A DNA stretch of 64,000 bases from positions 62,001 through 126,000 of the forward strand of contig JBMONF010000046.1 in NCBI GenBank assembly GCA_049323455.1. Direction: 5' to 3'. A program made the position numbers and the translations under genes. The DNA comes from Hypericibacter sp049323455 (lineage in GTDB: Bacteria > Pseudomonadota > Alphaproteobacteria > Dongiales > Dongiaceae). Shown here one piece after another: positions 51,716-61,904 of this stretch (its first letter is position 1; each line of letters begins with the position of its first letter). Under the pieces are notes generated by a model that saw nothing but the letters and a program-made list of their open reading frames with translations, had not been told where the DNA came from and did not search any database.

Positions 51716-51885
51716 CGCGAAAGATTTCCTTTCCGCGTTCGGCGGCCTCCGAGCCGCGAGGCCGTTTGGCGGCCTTGACCTTTGGCGGCCTGCCATCGAC
51801 CATACCGCAAAACGAGCCGTCCCGAGCGCTCAAATGAGCGTGCGCAAGCAGGCGCAAGGGACCGGCGCAGGAGGGGACCTCGATC

Positions 51886-53544
51886 ATGGCGGACGGCGCC
51901 GGCAAGCCCGATATCTGGGAGCAGGATCTGGCCAAGAATGCGGCCAACTACGTGCCGCTGACACCGCTTTCCTTCCTGGCGCGGGCGGCCGCCGTCCATC
52001 CCGACAAGATCGCGGTGATCCATGGCCGGCGTCGCTTCACCTATCGCGAGTTCGCCGAGCGTTGCCGGCGCCTGGCCTCGGCACTGGCGGCGAAAGGGGT
52101 CGGCAAGGGCGACACGGTGGCGCTGCTGGCGCCCAACATCCCGGCCATGCTCGAGGCCCATTACGCCGTTCCCATGCTGGGCGCGGTGCTGAACACTCTC
52201 AATATCCGGCTCGATGCCGACACCATCGCCTTCTGCCTCGGCCATGGTGGCGCCAAGGTGCTGATCGCCGACTGCGAGTTCGCCGACACGACCGGGAAAG
52301 CGTTGGCGGCCTGCGGGACGAAGCCGCTCCTGGTCGAGGTCGACGACAGCGAGGCCGATTACGCGGCGACCGGCGGCAGGCGGCTCGGCGACATCGAGTA
52401 CGAGGGTTTTCTCGCCGGCGGCGACCCCGCCTTCGACGGCCGCCGGCCCGAGGACGAGTGGGAAGCGATCGCGCTCAACTACACCTCGGGCACCACCGGC
52501 AATCCCAAAGGCGTGGTCTATCACCATCGCGGCGCCTATCTGAATGCGATCGGCGACGTGTTGTCGATGGGGCTGAACGCGCGCAGCGTCTATCTCTGGA
52601 CGCTGCCGATGTTCCACTGCAACGGCTGGTGCTTCACCTGGGCCGTGACGGCGGCCTCGGGGACTCATGTCTGCCTGCGCAAGGTCGAGGCGGGCGCGGT
52701 CTATCGTCTGATCGCGCAGCACGGCGTCACCCATCTTTGCGGCGCGCCGATCGTGCTCAACCTGCTGGCCAACGCGCCCGACAGCGTCAAGACCAGATTC
52801 GACCGGATTGTCGAGGTCGGCACCGGCGGCGCGGCCCCGCCCTCGGCGATCATCGAAGCGATGGAGCGCAACGGCTTCCGCGTCACGCATCTCTATGGGC
52901 TCACCGAGACCTACGGACCCGCCACCATCTGCGCCTGGCAGGAGGCCTGGGACGGGCTCGACCTCGAAGGCCGCGCGCGAGCGATGGCACGCCAGGGCGT
53001 GCCGGTCTCGACCTTCGAGGCCATCATGGTGGCCGACGGCGAGACCATGCGGCCGGTGCCGCGCGATGGCCAGACCATCGGCGAGCTGATGCTGCGCGGC
53101 AACTCGGTGATGAAGGGCTATCTCAAGAACCCGAAGGCGACGGCGGAAGCCTTCCATGGCGGCTGGTTCCATTCGGGCGATCTCGCCGTCTGGCACCCGG
53201 ACGGCTATGCGGAGATCAAGGACCGGGCCAAGGACATCATCATTTCGGGCGGCGAGAACATCTCGAGCCTGGAGGTCGAGGAGGTGCTCTACCGCCATCC
53301 GAAGGTGCTGGAGGCGGCGGTGGTGGCGCGGCCGGACCCGAAATGGGGCGAGACGCCCTGCGCCTTCGTCACGCTGCGCGAGGGGGCGCAGGCCACGGAC
53401 CGCGAGATCGTCGACTGGTGCCGCGCCAACATGGCGCATTTCAAGGCGCCGCGGACCGTGCTGTTCGGGCCGCTGCCCAAGACCTCGACCGGCAAGATCC
53501 AGAAGTTCGTCTTGCGCGAGCGGGCGAAAGAGTTGGGGAGCTGA
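51886..53544 (+). CDS. acyl-CoA synthetase (AMP-forming)
   Basis: 552 residues. The adenylation motif YTSGTTGNPKGVVYHH is at about residues 199-214, LYGLTETYGP and the GWFHSGDLAVWHPDGYAEIKD segment follow, and the C-terminal KTSTGKIQKFVLRE holds the catalytic lysine. It belongs to the fatty-acyl-CoA ligase group often annotated FadD3/AlkK-like, activating medium-chain or aromatic acids. The short-chain dehydrogenase downstream may share its pathway. Confidence 0.9.
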   Translation: MADGAGKPDIWEQDLAKNAANYVPLTPLSFLARAAAVHPDKIAVIHGRRRFTYREFAERCRRLASALAAKGVGKGDTVALLAPNIPAMLEAHYAVPMLGAVLNTLNIRLDADTIAFCLGHGGAKVLIADCEFADTTGKALAACGTKPLLVEVDDSEADYAATGGRRLGDIEYEGFLAGGDPAFDGRRPEDEWEAIALNYTSGTTGNPKGVVYHHRGAYLNAIGDVLSMGLNARSVYLWTLPMFHCNGWCFTWAVTAASGTHVCLRKVEAGAVYRLIAQHGVTHLCGAPIVLNLLANAPDSVKTRFDRIVEVGTGGAAPPSAIIEAMERNGFRVTHLYGLTETYGPATICAWQEAWDGLDLEGRARAMARQGVPVSTFEAIMVADGETMRPVPRDGQTIGELMLRGNSVMKGYLKNPKATAEAFHGGWFHSGDLAVWHPDGYAEIKDRAKDIIISGGENISSLEVEEVLYRHPKVLEAAVVARPDPKWGETPCAFVTLREGAQATDREIVDWCRANMAHFKAPRTVLFGPLPKTSTGKIQKFVLRERAKELGS

Positions 53545-53681
53545 CGGCATCGCCATGCATACCCTTCGGCGAGCACTCACCCCCTCACCTGCCTGCGGGC
53601 CGAAGCCTCGCTTCCGGGATTTCGCTCCGATGGATCCCTTCGGCGGGCGAAGGCCCGCGTCGGAGCTTCGCTCCTCCTTTT

Positions 53682-53715
53682 CCTCTCCCCCTCCCGAACT
53701 CGGGAGGGGGAGAGG
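53682..53715. repeat. perfect 15-bp intergenic hairpin
   Basis: CCTCTCCCCCTCCCG (53682-53696), loop AACT, CGGGAGGGGGAGAGG (53701-53715). This C/G-rich palindrome is typical of high-copy intergenic repeats in proteobacteria. The surrounding 53545-53772 contains no gene. Confidence 0.7.
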
Positions 53716-53772
53716 TGTAGGCGAGGGGGAGGCCGATCGTATGGTCTCGCTGTCGGCGGAGGTTCAACGCCA

Positions 53773-54561
53773 ATGACATCGCCGACATCGACCATCGCCG
53801 CCCGCTTCGATCTTTCCGGACGAGCCGCCCTCGTCACCGGCGCCTCGTCGGGGCTCGGCTGGCGCTTTGCCGAAGTGCTTGCGGAAGCCGGTGCCAAGGT
53901 GGCGCTGGCGGCGCGCCGCACGGAGCGGCTCGAGGCGCTGGCCGGCTCGATCGCCGAGCGCGGCGGCACCGCCTTGCCGATCGCGCTGGACGTGACGCAC
54001 CCGGCCGGCGTGCGCGCGGCGGTCGCGTCGGCCGAGGCCGAGCTCGGGCCGTTACGTATCCTGGTGAACAATTCCGGCGTCAGCGCGTCGAGCCCCTTCC
54101 TCGATCACAGCGAGGAGGATTGGGATCGCGTGATCGACACCAATCTCAAAGGCGCCTTTCTGGTCGGCCAGGAGGCGGCGCGGCACATGGTCGCCCACGG
54201 GCTGGGCGGCGCCATCGTCAACATCTCTTCGATGCTGGGCATCGTGGTGGACAAGGGAACCGTGGCCTATTGCGCTTCCAAGGCGGGCGTGATCTCGCTC
54301 ACCAAGGCGATGGCGTTGGAGCTGGCGCGCTACCGCATTCGCGTGAATGCCATCTGCCCGGGCTATGTCGAAACGGAAATGACGGAGGCGTTCCTGTCGA
54401 GCCCGCGCGGGCGGACACTGATCCAATCCATTCCGATGCGCCGCTTCGCCAAGACGGAGGAACTGGACGGGCTGCTCCTGCTGCTCGCCTCAGATGCGTC
54501 GAGCTTCATGACGGGCAGTTGCGTTCTCGTCGATGGCGGCGAGAGCTTGCAGCAGGCGTGA
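53773..54561 (+). CDS. short-chain dehydrogenase/reductase
   Basis: 262 residues. Rossmann fold with cofactor motif TGASSGLG, NNSGVS, catalytic Y166 and K170 in YCASKAG, and the C-terminal GSCVLVDGGESL strand of classical SDRs. Likely reduces a 3-oxoacyl or similar substrate. It lies between the acyl-CoA synthetase and an exported protein, all in the same direction, but with a repeat-bearing gap upstream. Confidence 0.9.
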   Translation: MTSPTSTIAARFDLSGRAALVTGASSGLGWRFAEVLAEAGAKVALAARRTERLEALAGSIAERGGTALPIALDVTHPAGVRAAVASAEAELGPLRILVNNSGVSASSPFLDHSEEDWDRVIDTNLKGAFLVGQEAARHMVAHGLGGAIVNISSMLGIVVDKGTVAYCASKAGVISLTKAMALELARYRIRVNAICPGYVETEMTEAFLSSPRGRTLIQSIPMRRFAKTEELDGLLLLLASDASSFMTGSCVLVDGGESLQQA

Positions 54562-54597
54562 GGCTCGATCGCTTTCGTCACCGGAAAGGGAAGCTCG

Positions 54598-55113
54598 ATG
54601 CTTCGATGCCTGATCGTCGCTGCGGGTCTTTTGGCGGCCGTCGTGGTATCGACGGCGGCCCGCGCCGATGCCACGGCGATCATCGACAAGCTCAAGCAGA
54701 CGCTGGCCAATCTCTGGGATCTCTCGCTGGTGCGCCTCGAGGCGGCGCTGGCGGCGGGGGCCGGCGGCAGGGGGCTCATGACCTTCGCCGCCTTCGAGGA
54801 CGGCAGGATCGTCATGCGCATTTACGAGGCCGAAGGGCCGTCGACCAAGGCCGAATGCAAGAAGCTGGTCGACAAGGTCAAGATCGCCGGCCGCGTCGAT
54901 CCGATGAAGGGCTATCCGGACGAGCCGGCCTCCAACTATGCGGCCCTGTTCGCCTATCCGCAGATCGACCCGTTCTCGGTCGATGAAAGCTATGCCGAGA
55001 CGGTCGATTCCCTGTTCGACGTGGTGGCCGTGGTCGGCGTCGGCGGCGATGGCACGGCGACGATGTGCAAGGGGCCGCTGCTGTCGACCGAGCTGATCTA
55101 TACGGCCGAGTAG
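54598..55113 (+). CDS. exported hypothetical protein
   Basis: 171 residues with a signal peptide ending at AARAD (about 23). The mature protein has two cysteines (AECKKL, TMCKGP) that could form a disulphide and a beta-rich centre (MTFAAFEDGRIVMRIYEAEG). No family recognised. It follows the SDR gene by 36 bases and may be co-transcribed. Confidence 0.7.
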   Translation: MLRCLIVAAGLLAAVVVSTAARADATAIIDKLKQTLANLWDLSLVRLEAALAAGAGGRGLMTFAAFEDGRIVMRIYEAEGPSTKAECKKLVDKVKIAGRVDPMKGYPDEPASNYAALFAYPQIDPFSVDESYAETVDSLFDVVAVVGVGGDGTATMCKGPLLSTELIYTAE

Positions 55114-55133
55114 AGCCGCGACGAAGGCCTGGG

Positions 55134-56864
55134 TCAGGCCGGCAGCAGCCGCACGAGATCGTGCTTGGCCAACCAGACGAGACCGCGCCGAAGGCTCTCC
55201 CGCCGCTCCGGCGGGGCAAGCGCGACCAACTCTTCCACCGTGGTTTGCCGGGTTTCGGCGAGATGAGCCAGCACGGCCTGGCAGTCCGCGCGATCGGGGA
55301 ACACGGCGAGGGCGTAGGAGCTCAACGGGATGCGCCGCATGACGTCGAGGCGCTTCACCTCCGCCCCTTCGACGGCGACGACGCGGGTTTCCGGTGCCAG
55401 GACATGAGTCGGATAATGGCTGAAGGCGTCGAACGGATCGAGGCGCGACGGCCATGCCGGGCCGTCGCCACGCGGCGCGGTTTCTCTTGCTCCCTTGCGG
55501 ATCGACGCAAGCTCGGCCCAGAGCTCCTGATAGCGTCGGATCACCACGCGCCAATCGAACGTGTCGAGCGCACGACGGCGCGCCTGCTCGCCCAGCTTGC
55601 GCCGGAGCTCGTGGTCTTTCGCCAAACGGACGACGGCGTCGCGCGCCGCCGGCACATCCACGGCGACGAATTGGCAGGTGTTGCCGCAGTAGCGATCGTA
55701 GCTGTCGGCGCCCACGGCCTGACGGTAGATCAGATCCTCGCCGAGCGGCGTCGGCGCCTGCCAGGTCGGCACGCGGAATCCGTCTTCGCCCTCCCGCACC
55801 GTGTCCATGTAGCCGTCCCAGTCGCTCACGACCGAGGGCAGACCCGAGGCCATCGCTTCGATGGGCGTGAGACCGAAGGTTTCCTGGATATTGTCGGAGA
55901 ACGACACGAACAGATCGGCAGCAGCCCAAATGCCGTTGCGCACGTCCTTCTTGCGGCCGTCGACGAAGATGGCGTTGACCGACGGGCAGAGCTGGCGGGC
56001 GCCGCTGCGGAAAGCGTGCTCGATGGCGTCGTTGGCGAACCAGCCCGCCTGGACCAGATGAACGCGCCCCTTGATCTCCTTGGCCGCGGCTTCGGCCGCC
56101 AGATACATCGGCAGCGGGTGCGCCTTGGCATGGAAGGAGAGACGGCCGACGAACAGCATCACCAGGTCGCGCTCGCCGATGCGCAGACGCTCGCGCCAGG
56201 TCTTGCGCGCGGCACCGTTCTGCTGCAGGCCATCGCAATCGACGCCCAGCGGGATCACGGGGAGCTCGGGCAGCGGCGCGGTGCCGGCGGCGCCGAGCCG
56301 CTCGCGCAGAAACTCCATGCGCGCCGACAGGATACGGCTCACGGTCTTCTTGACCGCGTTGGAGGTGCAGATGAGCGCGTCCCAGGGCTGAACCGGCGCG
56401 GTCAGCAGCTCGGCGATGGCGTCCATCGCGCCGAAGGAGGCCGTGGTGTGGGTGACGCCGCACACCGAAAAGGCGCGCTGGTCGCATTTGGCGCGGCGCA
56501 GCCAGGCATGGCCGGCAAGGTCCGGGCCGGGGAGAAAGACGGCACCGGGCTCGGCCAGCGCATCCAGCCGCGCATAGGTTGCCACCGAAACCGGCACGCT
56601 CGGTGTTAGCCGGTGCAACTCTTCCGTGAAGCGCTGTCCATCGGCTTCGCTGCCGACCAGCCCCCAGAAGCGCTCGACGCCCGCATGGCGGGCGAAGCCC
56701 TTGAGGAATCCTTCGCCGGCGGCATGCCGACCCATCAGCTTGGGACGCGAGGTGTCGTAGCCCTCGGCCGCATACATGATGGCGGCATTCGCGCGCCCGG
56801 GAGTGGCCACGATATCGACGCCGCCTTCGACAGCGCGCCTCGTCATTTGGCCAGAGTCCTCCAT
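55134..56864 (-). CDS. GT4-type glycosyltransferase
   Basis: 576 residues from the ATG at 56864, behind GGAGGG. The GT-B fold is recognised from LVMLFVGRLSFHAKAHPLPM (donor-side start, about 235) and the E-x7-E pattern in DNIQETFGLTPIEAMASGLPSVVSDWDG. About 110 extra residues at the C-terminus are unassigned. No polysaccharide or lipid genes are adjacent, so the acceptor is unknown. Convergent with the exported protein gene, 20 bases apart. Confidence 0.85.
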   Translation of the reverse strand: MEDSGQMTRRAVEGGVDIVATPGRANAAIMYAAEGYDTSRPKLMGRHAAGEGFLKGFARHAGVERFWGLVGSEADGQRFTEELHRLTPSVPVSVATYARLDALAEPGAVFLPGPDLAGHAWLRRAKCDQRAFSVCGVTHTTASFGAMDAIAELLTAPVQPWDALICTSNAVKKTVSRILSARMEFLRERLGAAGTAPLPELPVIPLGVDCDGLQQNGAARKTWRERLRIGERDLVMLFVGRLSFHAKAHPLPMYLAAEAAAKEIKGRVHLVQAGWFANDAIEHAFRSGARQLCPSVNAIFVDGRKKDVRNGIWAAADLFVSFSDNIQETFGLTPIEAMASGLPSVVSDWDGYMDTVREGEDGFRVPTWQAPTPLGEDLIYRQAVGADSYDRYCGNTCQFVAVDVPAARDAVVRLAKDHELRRKLGEQARRRALDTFDWRVVIRRYQELWAELASIRKGARETAPRGDGPAWPSRLDPFDAFSHYPTHVLAPETRVVAVEGAEVKRLDVMRRIPLSSYALAVFPDRADCQAVLAHLAETRQTTVEELVALAPPERRESLRRGLVWLAKHDLVRLLPA

Positions 56865-58051
56865 CTGCCCTCCGGAAAAGGGCGGGCCGACCAAAGCAGA
56901 GCGGGCGCGGCCCGGCAAGGGAATTCATGAAGTCTGGCGGTCATTTGATGCTGAACCGTAAAGGAACATTGTAAAGACCGGTTCGAAGCGAACGGTGTCG
57001 TCGCTTGCGGTGGAGACGAACCGCATTTTCGCCGAATTCGAGCAAACGGCGCTTCCGGTCCAACGACCGGCAGTTGTGCCGGCCACCGCCCCCGTGAACG
57101 GCGCCGATCCGACCGAAGTCCTGGGACTGCATGCCCCATGCGTTCGATGTGCCGGCGGTGAATGGATCGGGGGTTTCCGGAGACACTGGTTATTCATCCA
57201 ATTTACGGCAAACAAGGCCAACTCGGCTCCTTTGATCGGGAGATGGCCTTGGCGTGCGACCTGGCGGCGGGCGGCATTCTTGCCCGGCAATGGTCCAGGA
57301 TCATCTTTACATGCCCGTACCGCCGGTCGGCACCGACGACAGGCCCCGTTGACGCCATCCCTGTCGGCGAAGCCAACGGCGTTCGCGTTTCAAGCAATTC
57401 TTGATGCGGCCTTTAGGTAATCTCGTTTCCGGCCCCGCCATCGGTACCACTATGGTCGCCCGCGATAGTGAAATGGTTTCACTATCTGCCTCTGCTGTGC
57501 GTTCCTAACTTCGGCGCCGACGGTCGAGCGATGCGACACCGTTGGCGCCGTTTTCTCGAGTGCACGATCTCCGTCCTGTCATGCGCGCGCCGATGGCCGG
57601 CGCCAGGACGGGATCTGCCGGCGGCTGACCTATTCCGTGCAGCTCGTCGCCACCGCTTGAAGAAGCTTGGGCGAGGTTCGGCGACCTGCAGCCGCTCGAC
57701 CGCGCGGGTCGCCGGACTGTGAACCGCTTCACAGCGGCGGCTCGTCACATTGCGTAAACCAGGCCTGCGAAGTCGTCGCACCGCCGAAGGATCATTGCCG
57801 ATCGTCCTCCCGCTTCGGCAGCGGCCACGCGCAACGCGGTCGTCCCGATCCGATTCCGTTCGGGGTGGCCGGACGCGCCGAACACCGGTCCCTGTCCGCA
57901 ACGTCGGCCTGCGCGCGTGGATCGGCGGTCCGTCAGCCCCCTGGCGTGCCGCTATCGCATCGCGGCGGCTTCGCGCCAGGAGGTGGCTGGAATAGGCAGT
58001 TCAGCCGCCGACCGGTGCCGCCCACTCGTTCGCGATGACCCATGGGGGTGG
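56865..58051. other. 1.2-kb stretch without a convincing gene
   Basis: Open frames on both strands overlap each other, lack ribosome sites and show no recognisable domain. A perfect 9-bp inverted repeat ATAGTGAAA-TGG-TTTCACTAT lies at 57465-57485. It could be an operator, or part of a decayed gene. The stretch upstream of the glycosyltransferase (56865-57000) should hold its promoter. Confidence 0.45.
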
Positions 58052-58783
58052 TCATTCGGGCGGGTGGGCGCGCTCCGCCAGCGCGTTCGCGTCGCAGATC
58101 TTGATGAGATTGCCGGCACGGCCGATGACGCCGTCGCGTTCGAGCAGCTTGAGCTGCTTGTTCACGGCCTCTCGGCTGGCGCCCAGGAATTGGGCGAGCA
58201 TGCTCTGCGACAGCTTCGCCTCGATCACCGTGCCGCCCGGCTCGTCACGGCCATGACCGATGGCGAGCGCCCTGAGCGTCTTGCAGAGCCGCGTGCCGAG
58301 ATCGAGAAAGGTGGCGTCGCGGATTCGATCCGTGCTGCTGCGCAGCCGTTCGCACAGGAGCTCGACGATATGGAGCGACAGGCGCGGCTCCGTTTCGAGC
58401 AAGGCCAGGAAATCACGGCGCGGCACCACGATCAGCTCGCTGTCGGAGAACGCCGAGGCGCTCGCGGTGCGCCGGAGCCCGTCGAGCAGCGCGATCTCTC
58501 CGAAGAAATCGCCGGGCTCCATCAGGCTGAGCGTCAGCTCCTTGCCATCGGGGCCGTGCAGCCAGATGCGCACCATCCCTTCGATGACGCCGTAAAGCGC
58601 GTCGGCCTCGTCGCCCTCCCAGAACAATGTGTCCTTCGCCGCAATGCGCTTCAGCGTGGAGATCTCGCCGATGCGCGCCAGCACGTCGCGCGCCAGCCCG
58701 CGAAACAGAAAGCTTCGCGCCAACAGCTTGGCACACGCATCGGCCGACACGGCCGCAGCGAGCGAGGCGCCCCCTCGACCCAT
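58052..58783 (-). CDS. Crp/Fnr-family transcriptional regulator
   Basis: 243 residues from the ATG at 58783, behind GGGAG. The cyclic-nucleotide-binding beta roll occupies about 25-140 (EGDEADALYGVIEGMVRIWL, then LMEPGDFFGEIALLDG), and the winged HTH is at about 160-225 (LSQSMLAQFLGASREAVNKQLKLL). The PGDFFGEIALLDG phosphate-binding cassette suggests real cyclic-nucleotide binding. It lies near a gene for a CHASE2 nucleotide cyclase (59822), a plausible source of its ligand. Confidence 0.88.
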   Translation of the reverse strand: MGRGGASLAAAVSADACAKLLARSFLFRGLARDVLARIGEISTLKRIAAKDTLFWEGDEADALYGVIEGMVRIWLHGPDGKELTLSLMEPGDFFGEIALLDGLRRTASASAFSDSELIVVPRRDFLALLETEPRLSLHIVELLCERLRSSTDRIRDATFLDLGTRLCKTLRALAIGHGRDEPGGTVIEAKLSQSMLAQFLGASREAVNKQLKLLERDGVIGRAGNLIKICDANALAERAHPPE

Positions 58784-59099
58784 CGTCTCGCACTCCCATT
58801 CTCGCAGGCAGCGTAACCGATCCGTCCGGCCCGAAAAAGCGGCATCGACCAGTTCGAGGCACGAGCGGCGCGTCTCGTTTCGCTGGCAACGGCCCAGGCT
58901 GTCGTCCGGGCTATTGCGCGGCGCCGTCGCAGGTCCGAAACTTGCGGCATTGTCGCCATAGTTCTGCGAACGGCACCGGGATCTATGACGAACAGCGCTT
59001 GTGGCGCTCGGTGCCGCACGGGCCTTGTCCTTCAAGGAGGGCGAAACCGTCGACAACGACACTTGGCGCTCCGGCGCGCTGGAAGCGGTGAGAGCGGCC

Positions 59100-59810
59100 A
59101 TGGTGGGAAGGGTACCGGCCCGCGGGCCGGCGGGTAGCCGGCTTTGGCTTCGGGCCGTGCGAGGGAGGAGGGCAGATCATGGGGTAGATCGGCGGACATG
59201 GCTGCGGTGGATGTTCGGTGCACTGGCGTCCGGCACTGTCGTGCGACCGCTTGCGGCGCAATCGGCTCGCGGCGAGGTGGCGCGAACCCGGGGACGAGTA
59301 TCGAAATCCGGTCCGGCCGGCGAGTCGGCGTTGGCGCCGGGCGAGCCGCTCTTTGTCGGCGATACGATCGCGACGGGCGATGACGGCCGCGTCGATGTGC
59401 GATTTGCCGATGGCTCGATGCTGACCGTCGGTCCCTCGAGCCGCGTTCAAATCGCCCGCTATGCTCCGGAGGCTCCGGCGGGACAGGTCGAGGCGCTGCT
59501 TTCGCTTCTGGACGGAATCCTCAAGATGGTCGTGGGCAACGGGCAACGATGGGACCGATTTGCCGTCGAGACCTCGACGTCTGTCGCTTCGGTCCGCGGC
59601 ACCGAGTGGCTGGTGGAAGCGACGGAGGGCCGCAGCGCCGTCTTCGTTCTGCGCGGCCAGGTCGAGGTTGCGAGCCGCGCCGCCGTTGGCGGCTCCGTGA
59701 CGCTTCTGGCCGGTGAAGGCTGCGACGTGCCGTCCGGTGCCGCGCCGAGCGAGCCCAAGCGTTGGGGCCCCAAGCGGCGATTTGAAGCGCTTGCACGCGT
59801 ATCCTGGTAG
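59100..59810 (+). CDS. FecR-domain protein
   Basis: 236 residues from the ATG at 59100 (start uncertain; the frame opens at 59001). A twin-Arg-like export segment (RRTWLRWMFGALASGTVV) precedes the FecR beta domain: FVGDTIATGDDGRVDVRFAD, GSMLTVGPSSRVQI and SVASVRGTEWLVE. FecR-domain proteins followed by CHASE2 cyclases are a recurrent gene pair, thought to form an envelope sensor. The gap to the cyclase gene is 11 bases. Confidence 0.82.
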   Translation: MVGRVPARGPAGSRLWLRAVRGRRADHGVDRRTWLRWMFGALASGTVVRPLAAQSARGEVARTRGRVSKSGPAGESALAPGEPLFVGDTIATGDDGRVDVRFADGSMLTVGPSSRVQIARYAPEAPAGQVEALLSLLDGILKMVVGNGQRWDRFAVETSTSVASVRGTEWLVEATEGRSAVFVLRGQVEVASRAAVGGSVTLLAGEGCDVPSGAAPSEPKRWGPKRRFEALARVSW

Positions 59811-59821
59811 ATTCTGCACCG

Positions 59822-61762
59822 ATGGCGAAGCGGACATCCCGGAGGAAACGCGGCGTTCGAAGGACCGTTCTCCTCGCGGCGGCGAGCGCCATCCTGCTTG
59901 CGGCGGGCCACGGGTTGGGGCTGCCGCTGCTCAACAGCTTCGAAGGCGCGACGCTCGACTGGCGCTTTCGGTTGCGCGGCGTCGTCCCGACCCCGATGCA
60001 GGTCGCGATCATCGCGATCGACGAGCGTACATTGGCAGAAATCGGTCGATGGCCGCTGCCGCGCTCCGTCATCGCAGCGGCGATCGACCGCTTGCGCGAG
60101 CTCGGGGCGCGAAGCATCGGCCTCGATCTCCTGTTGACGGAGCCTGAAACGCCCGGCGAAGGGGCGATCCCGGCCTATGGGAACGGAGACCTGGCGTTGC
60201 GCGACGCCTTGTCGCGCCACGGACGGGGCGTACTCGCCATGGCGGCGCTGTTCGAGCGCTCGGCGGCAATGAACCGGGCATCCCGCCACGATCTGACGAG
60301 GCTGGGCTATCGCGTGGTCGCGCGTCCGGCTGTGGGCGCCATCGAGCCGCCGAGAGCCGCTGGCGCGCTGCTGCCGATCGAGCCGTTGCGAGAGGTTGCT
60401 GCCGTGGGCCATGTCAATCTGCTGCTTGGCGAGACGGGGGTGCCGCGCGCATACCATCCGGCAATTGCGATCGACGACGTGTTGGTGCCGTCCTTTTCGG
60501 TGCAACTCGCGCGCCAACAGCTTGGCATCGAGGAGGGCGATGTGTCCTTGTCGCTGGGGGGCGAGCTGCGTTTGGGCGGCAGGGCCGTCCTGCTGGATGA
60601 CCGCCTGGGCACGCCGCTCGACTATTACGGTCCCGTGGGGACCATCGCCACCTACTCGTTTGCCGATCTGATGCAGGGCACGATACCGGCCGGCGCCCTG
60701 GCAGGGCGCGCGATCCTGCTGGGCGGTACGGCGATCGGCGTCGGCGACAGCTTTGCGACGCCGTTCGCCGGGGCACTGCCGGGCGTCGAAGTGCTGGCAA
60801 CGGCTGTTGCCAATCTCCTGCAAGGGGAGCGTCTGCTCCGCACCGGTGCGATGCGAGAGTGGGAAGCGATCGCCGTCATCGTCCTTGCCTGGCTCGCATG
60901 GATCACCACGAATCTGCCGGGGCCCCGGCAGGCATTGCTTCTGACCCTCGCCCTTTTCGTGCTTTGGCCGATCGCCGCCTATGTTGCATTCCTTCGCTGG
61001 CATCTATGGCTGAATGTCGTGGTGCCGAGCCTCGCCATGGTCGTGACCGGAACGATCGTGATGCTCGGCCGCGTCGCCGAAGAACTGCGGCTCCGGCGCG
61101 AAACCGAACGGCAGCGCGGAAATCTCGCGCGTTACGTATCGCCCGTGATGGCCGAGCAGCTGGCAACCGAAGACAAGCCGAGTTTCGACGAGCGCGAGCA
61201 ACTGGCGGCGATCCTGTTCGTCGATCTCTCCGGATTTACGCAAGCGAGCGAGGCGCAATCGCCCGGAGACACGGCCCGGTTTCTCAAGGAGTTTCACACC
61301 CGGCTCGAGCAGGTGGTGCTCGCCCACGGGGGCGTGATCGAACAATTCGCCGGCGATGGCGCCATGGTGATCTTCGGTCTGCCGCAACCGGGAGCGCAGG
61401 ACCCGGTGTCAGCGCTGGCATGCGCTCGCGCGCTGTTGACGGCGCTCGCGCACTGGCAACCGGCGCTCAAACCGCGGGCCGGCTTGCACTTCGGGCCGGT
61501 GGCGATGGCGCGGCTCGGCGGCGAAGCTCAAGCGCAACTCGCGGCGGCCGGCGATACGGTCAACGTGGCGAGCCGGCTTGAAGCATTTGCGCGCCAGAGC
61601 GGTGCCGCGCTCGCGGTCTCGGACGCGACCGTGGCGGCGGTGCGCGCTGCGGGTCGGGCCGAGCTCCTGGCAGGCCTCGAGCGATGGCCCGATCTGTCGA
61701 TACGCGGACGCGAAGGGCGGCTCACGGTCTGGCTGGCGAGCATCGACCGGTTGATGACGTGA
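59822..61762 (+). CDS. CHASE2-domain adenylate/guanylate cyclase
   Basis: 646 residues. A membrane helix near residue 20, an extracytoplasmic CHASE2 sensor (about 35-350), then three membrane helices (about 350-410) and a class III cyclase domain (460-625). The metal-binding aspartates D468 (LFVDLSGFT) and D512 (FAGDGAMVIFG) are intact, so the enzyme should be active. Substrate (ATP or GTP) not resolved. Probably co-transcribed with the FecR gene; the nearby Crp/Fnr protein could respond to its product. Confidence 0.9.
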   Translation: MAKRTSRRKRGVRRTVLLAAASAILLAAGHGLGLPLLNSFEGATLDWRFRLRGVVPTPMQVAIIAIDERTLAEIGRWPLPRSVIAAAIDRLRELGARSIGLDLLLTEPETPGEGAIPAYGNGDLALRDALSRHGRGVLAMAALFERSAAMNRASRHDLTRLGYRVVARPAVGAIEPPRAAGALLPIEPLREVAAVGHVNLLLGETGVPRAYHPAIAIDDVLVPSFSVQLARQQLGIEEGDVSLSLGGELRLGGRAVLLDDRLGTPLDYYGPVGTIATYSFADLMQGTIPAGALAGRAILLGGTAIGVGDSFATPFAGALPGVEVLATAVANLLQGERLLRTGAMREWEAIAVIVLAWLAWITTNLPGPRQALLLTLALFVLWPIAAYVAFLRWHLWLNVVVPSLAMVVTGTIVMLGRVAEELRLRRETERQRGNLARYVSPVMAEQLATEDKPSFDEREQLAAILFVDLSGFTQASEAQSPGDTARFLKEFHTRLEQVVLAHGGVIEQFAGDGAMVIFGLPQPGAQDPVSALACARALLTALAHWQPALKPRAGLHFGPVAMARLGGEAQAQLAAAGDTVNVASRLEAFARQSGAALAVSDATVAAVRAAGRAELLAGLERWPDLSIRGREGRLTVWLASIDRLMT

Positions 61763-61904
61763 TGATCGATGCGGTTGGGCGCGGGTCATTCGTTACAATC
61801 TTGTCAGGTTCGGCCCCGGATGCTTGACGGCATGGGGGGCGACCGCCAGATCAGGAGCATCGTCGTGAGATATGGAGCAAATCGGCGCTGGAGGCGTTCG
61901 AGCG

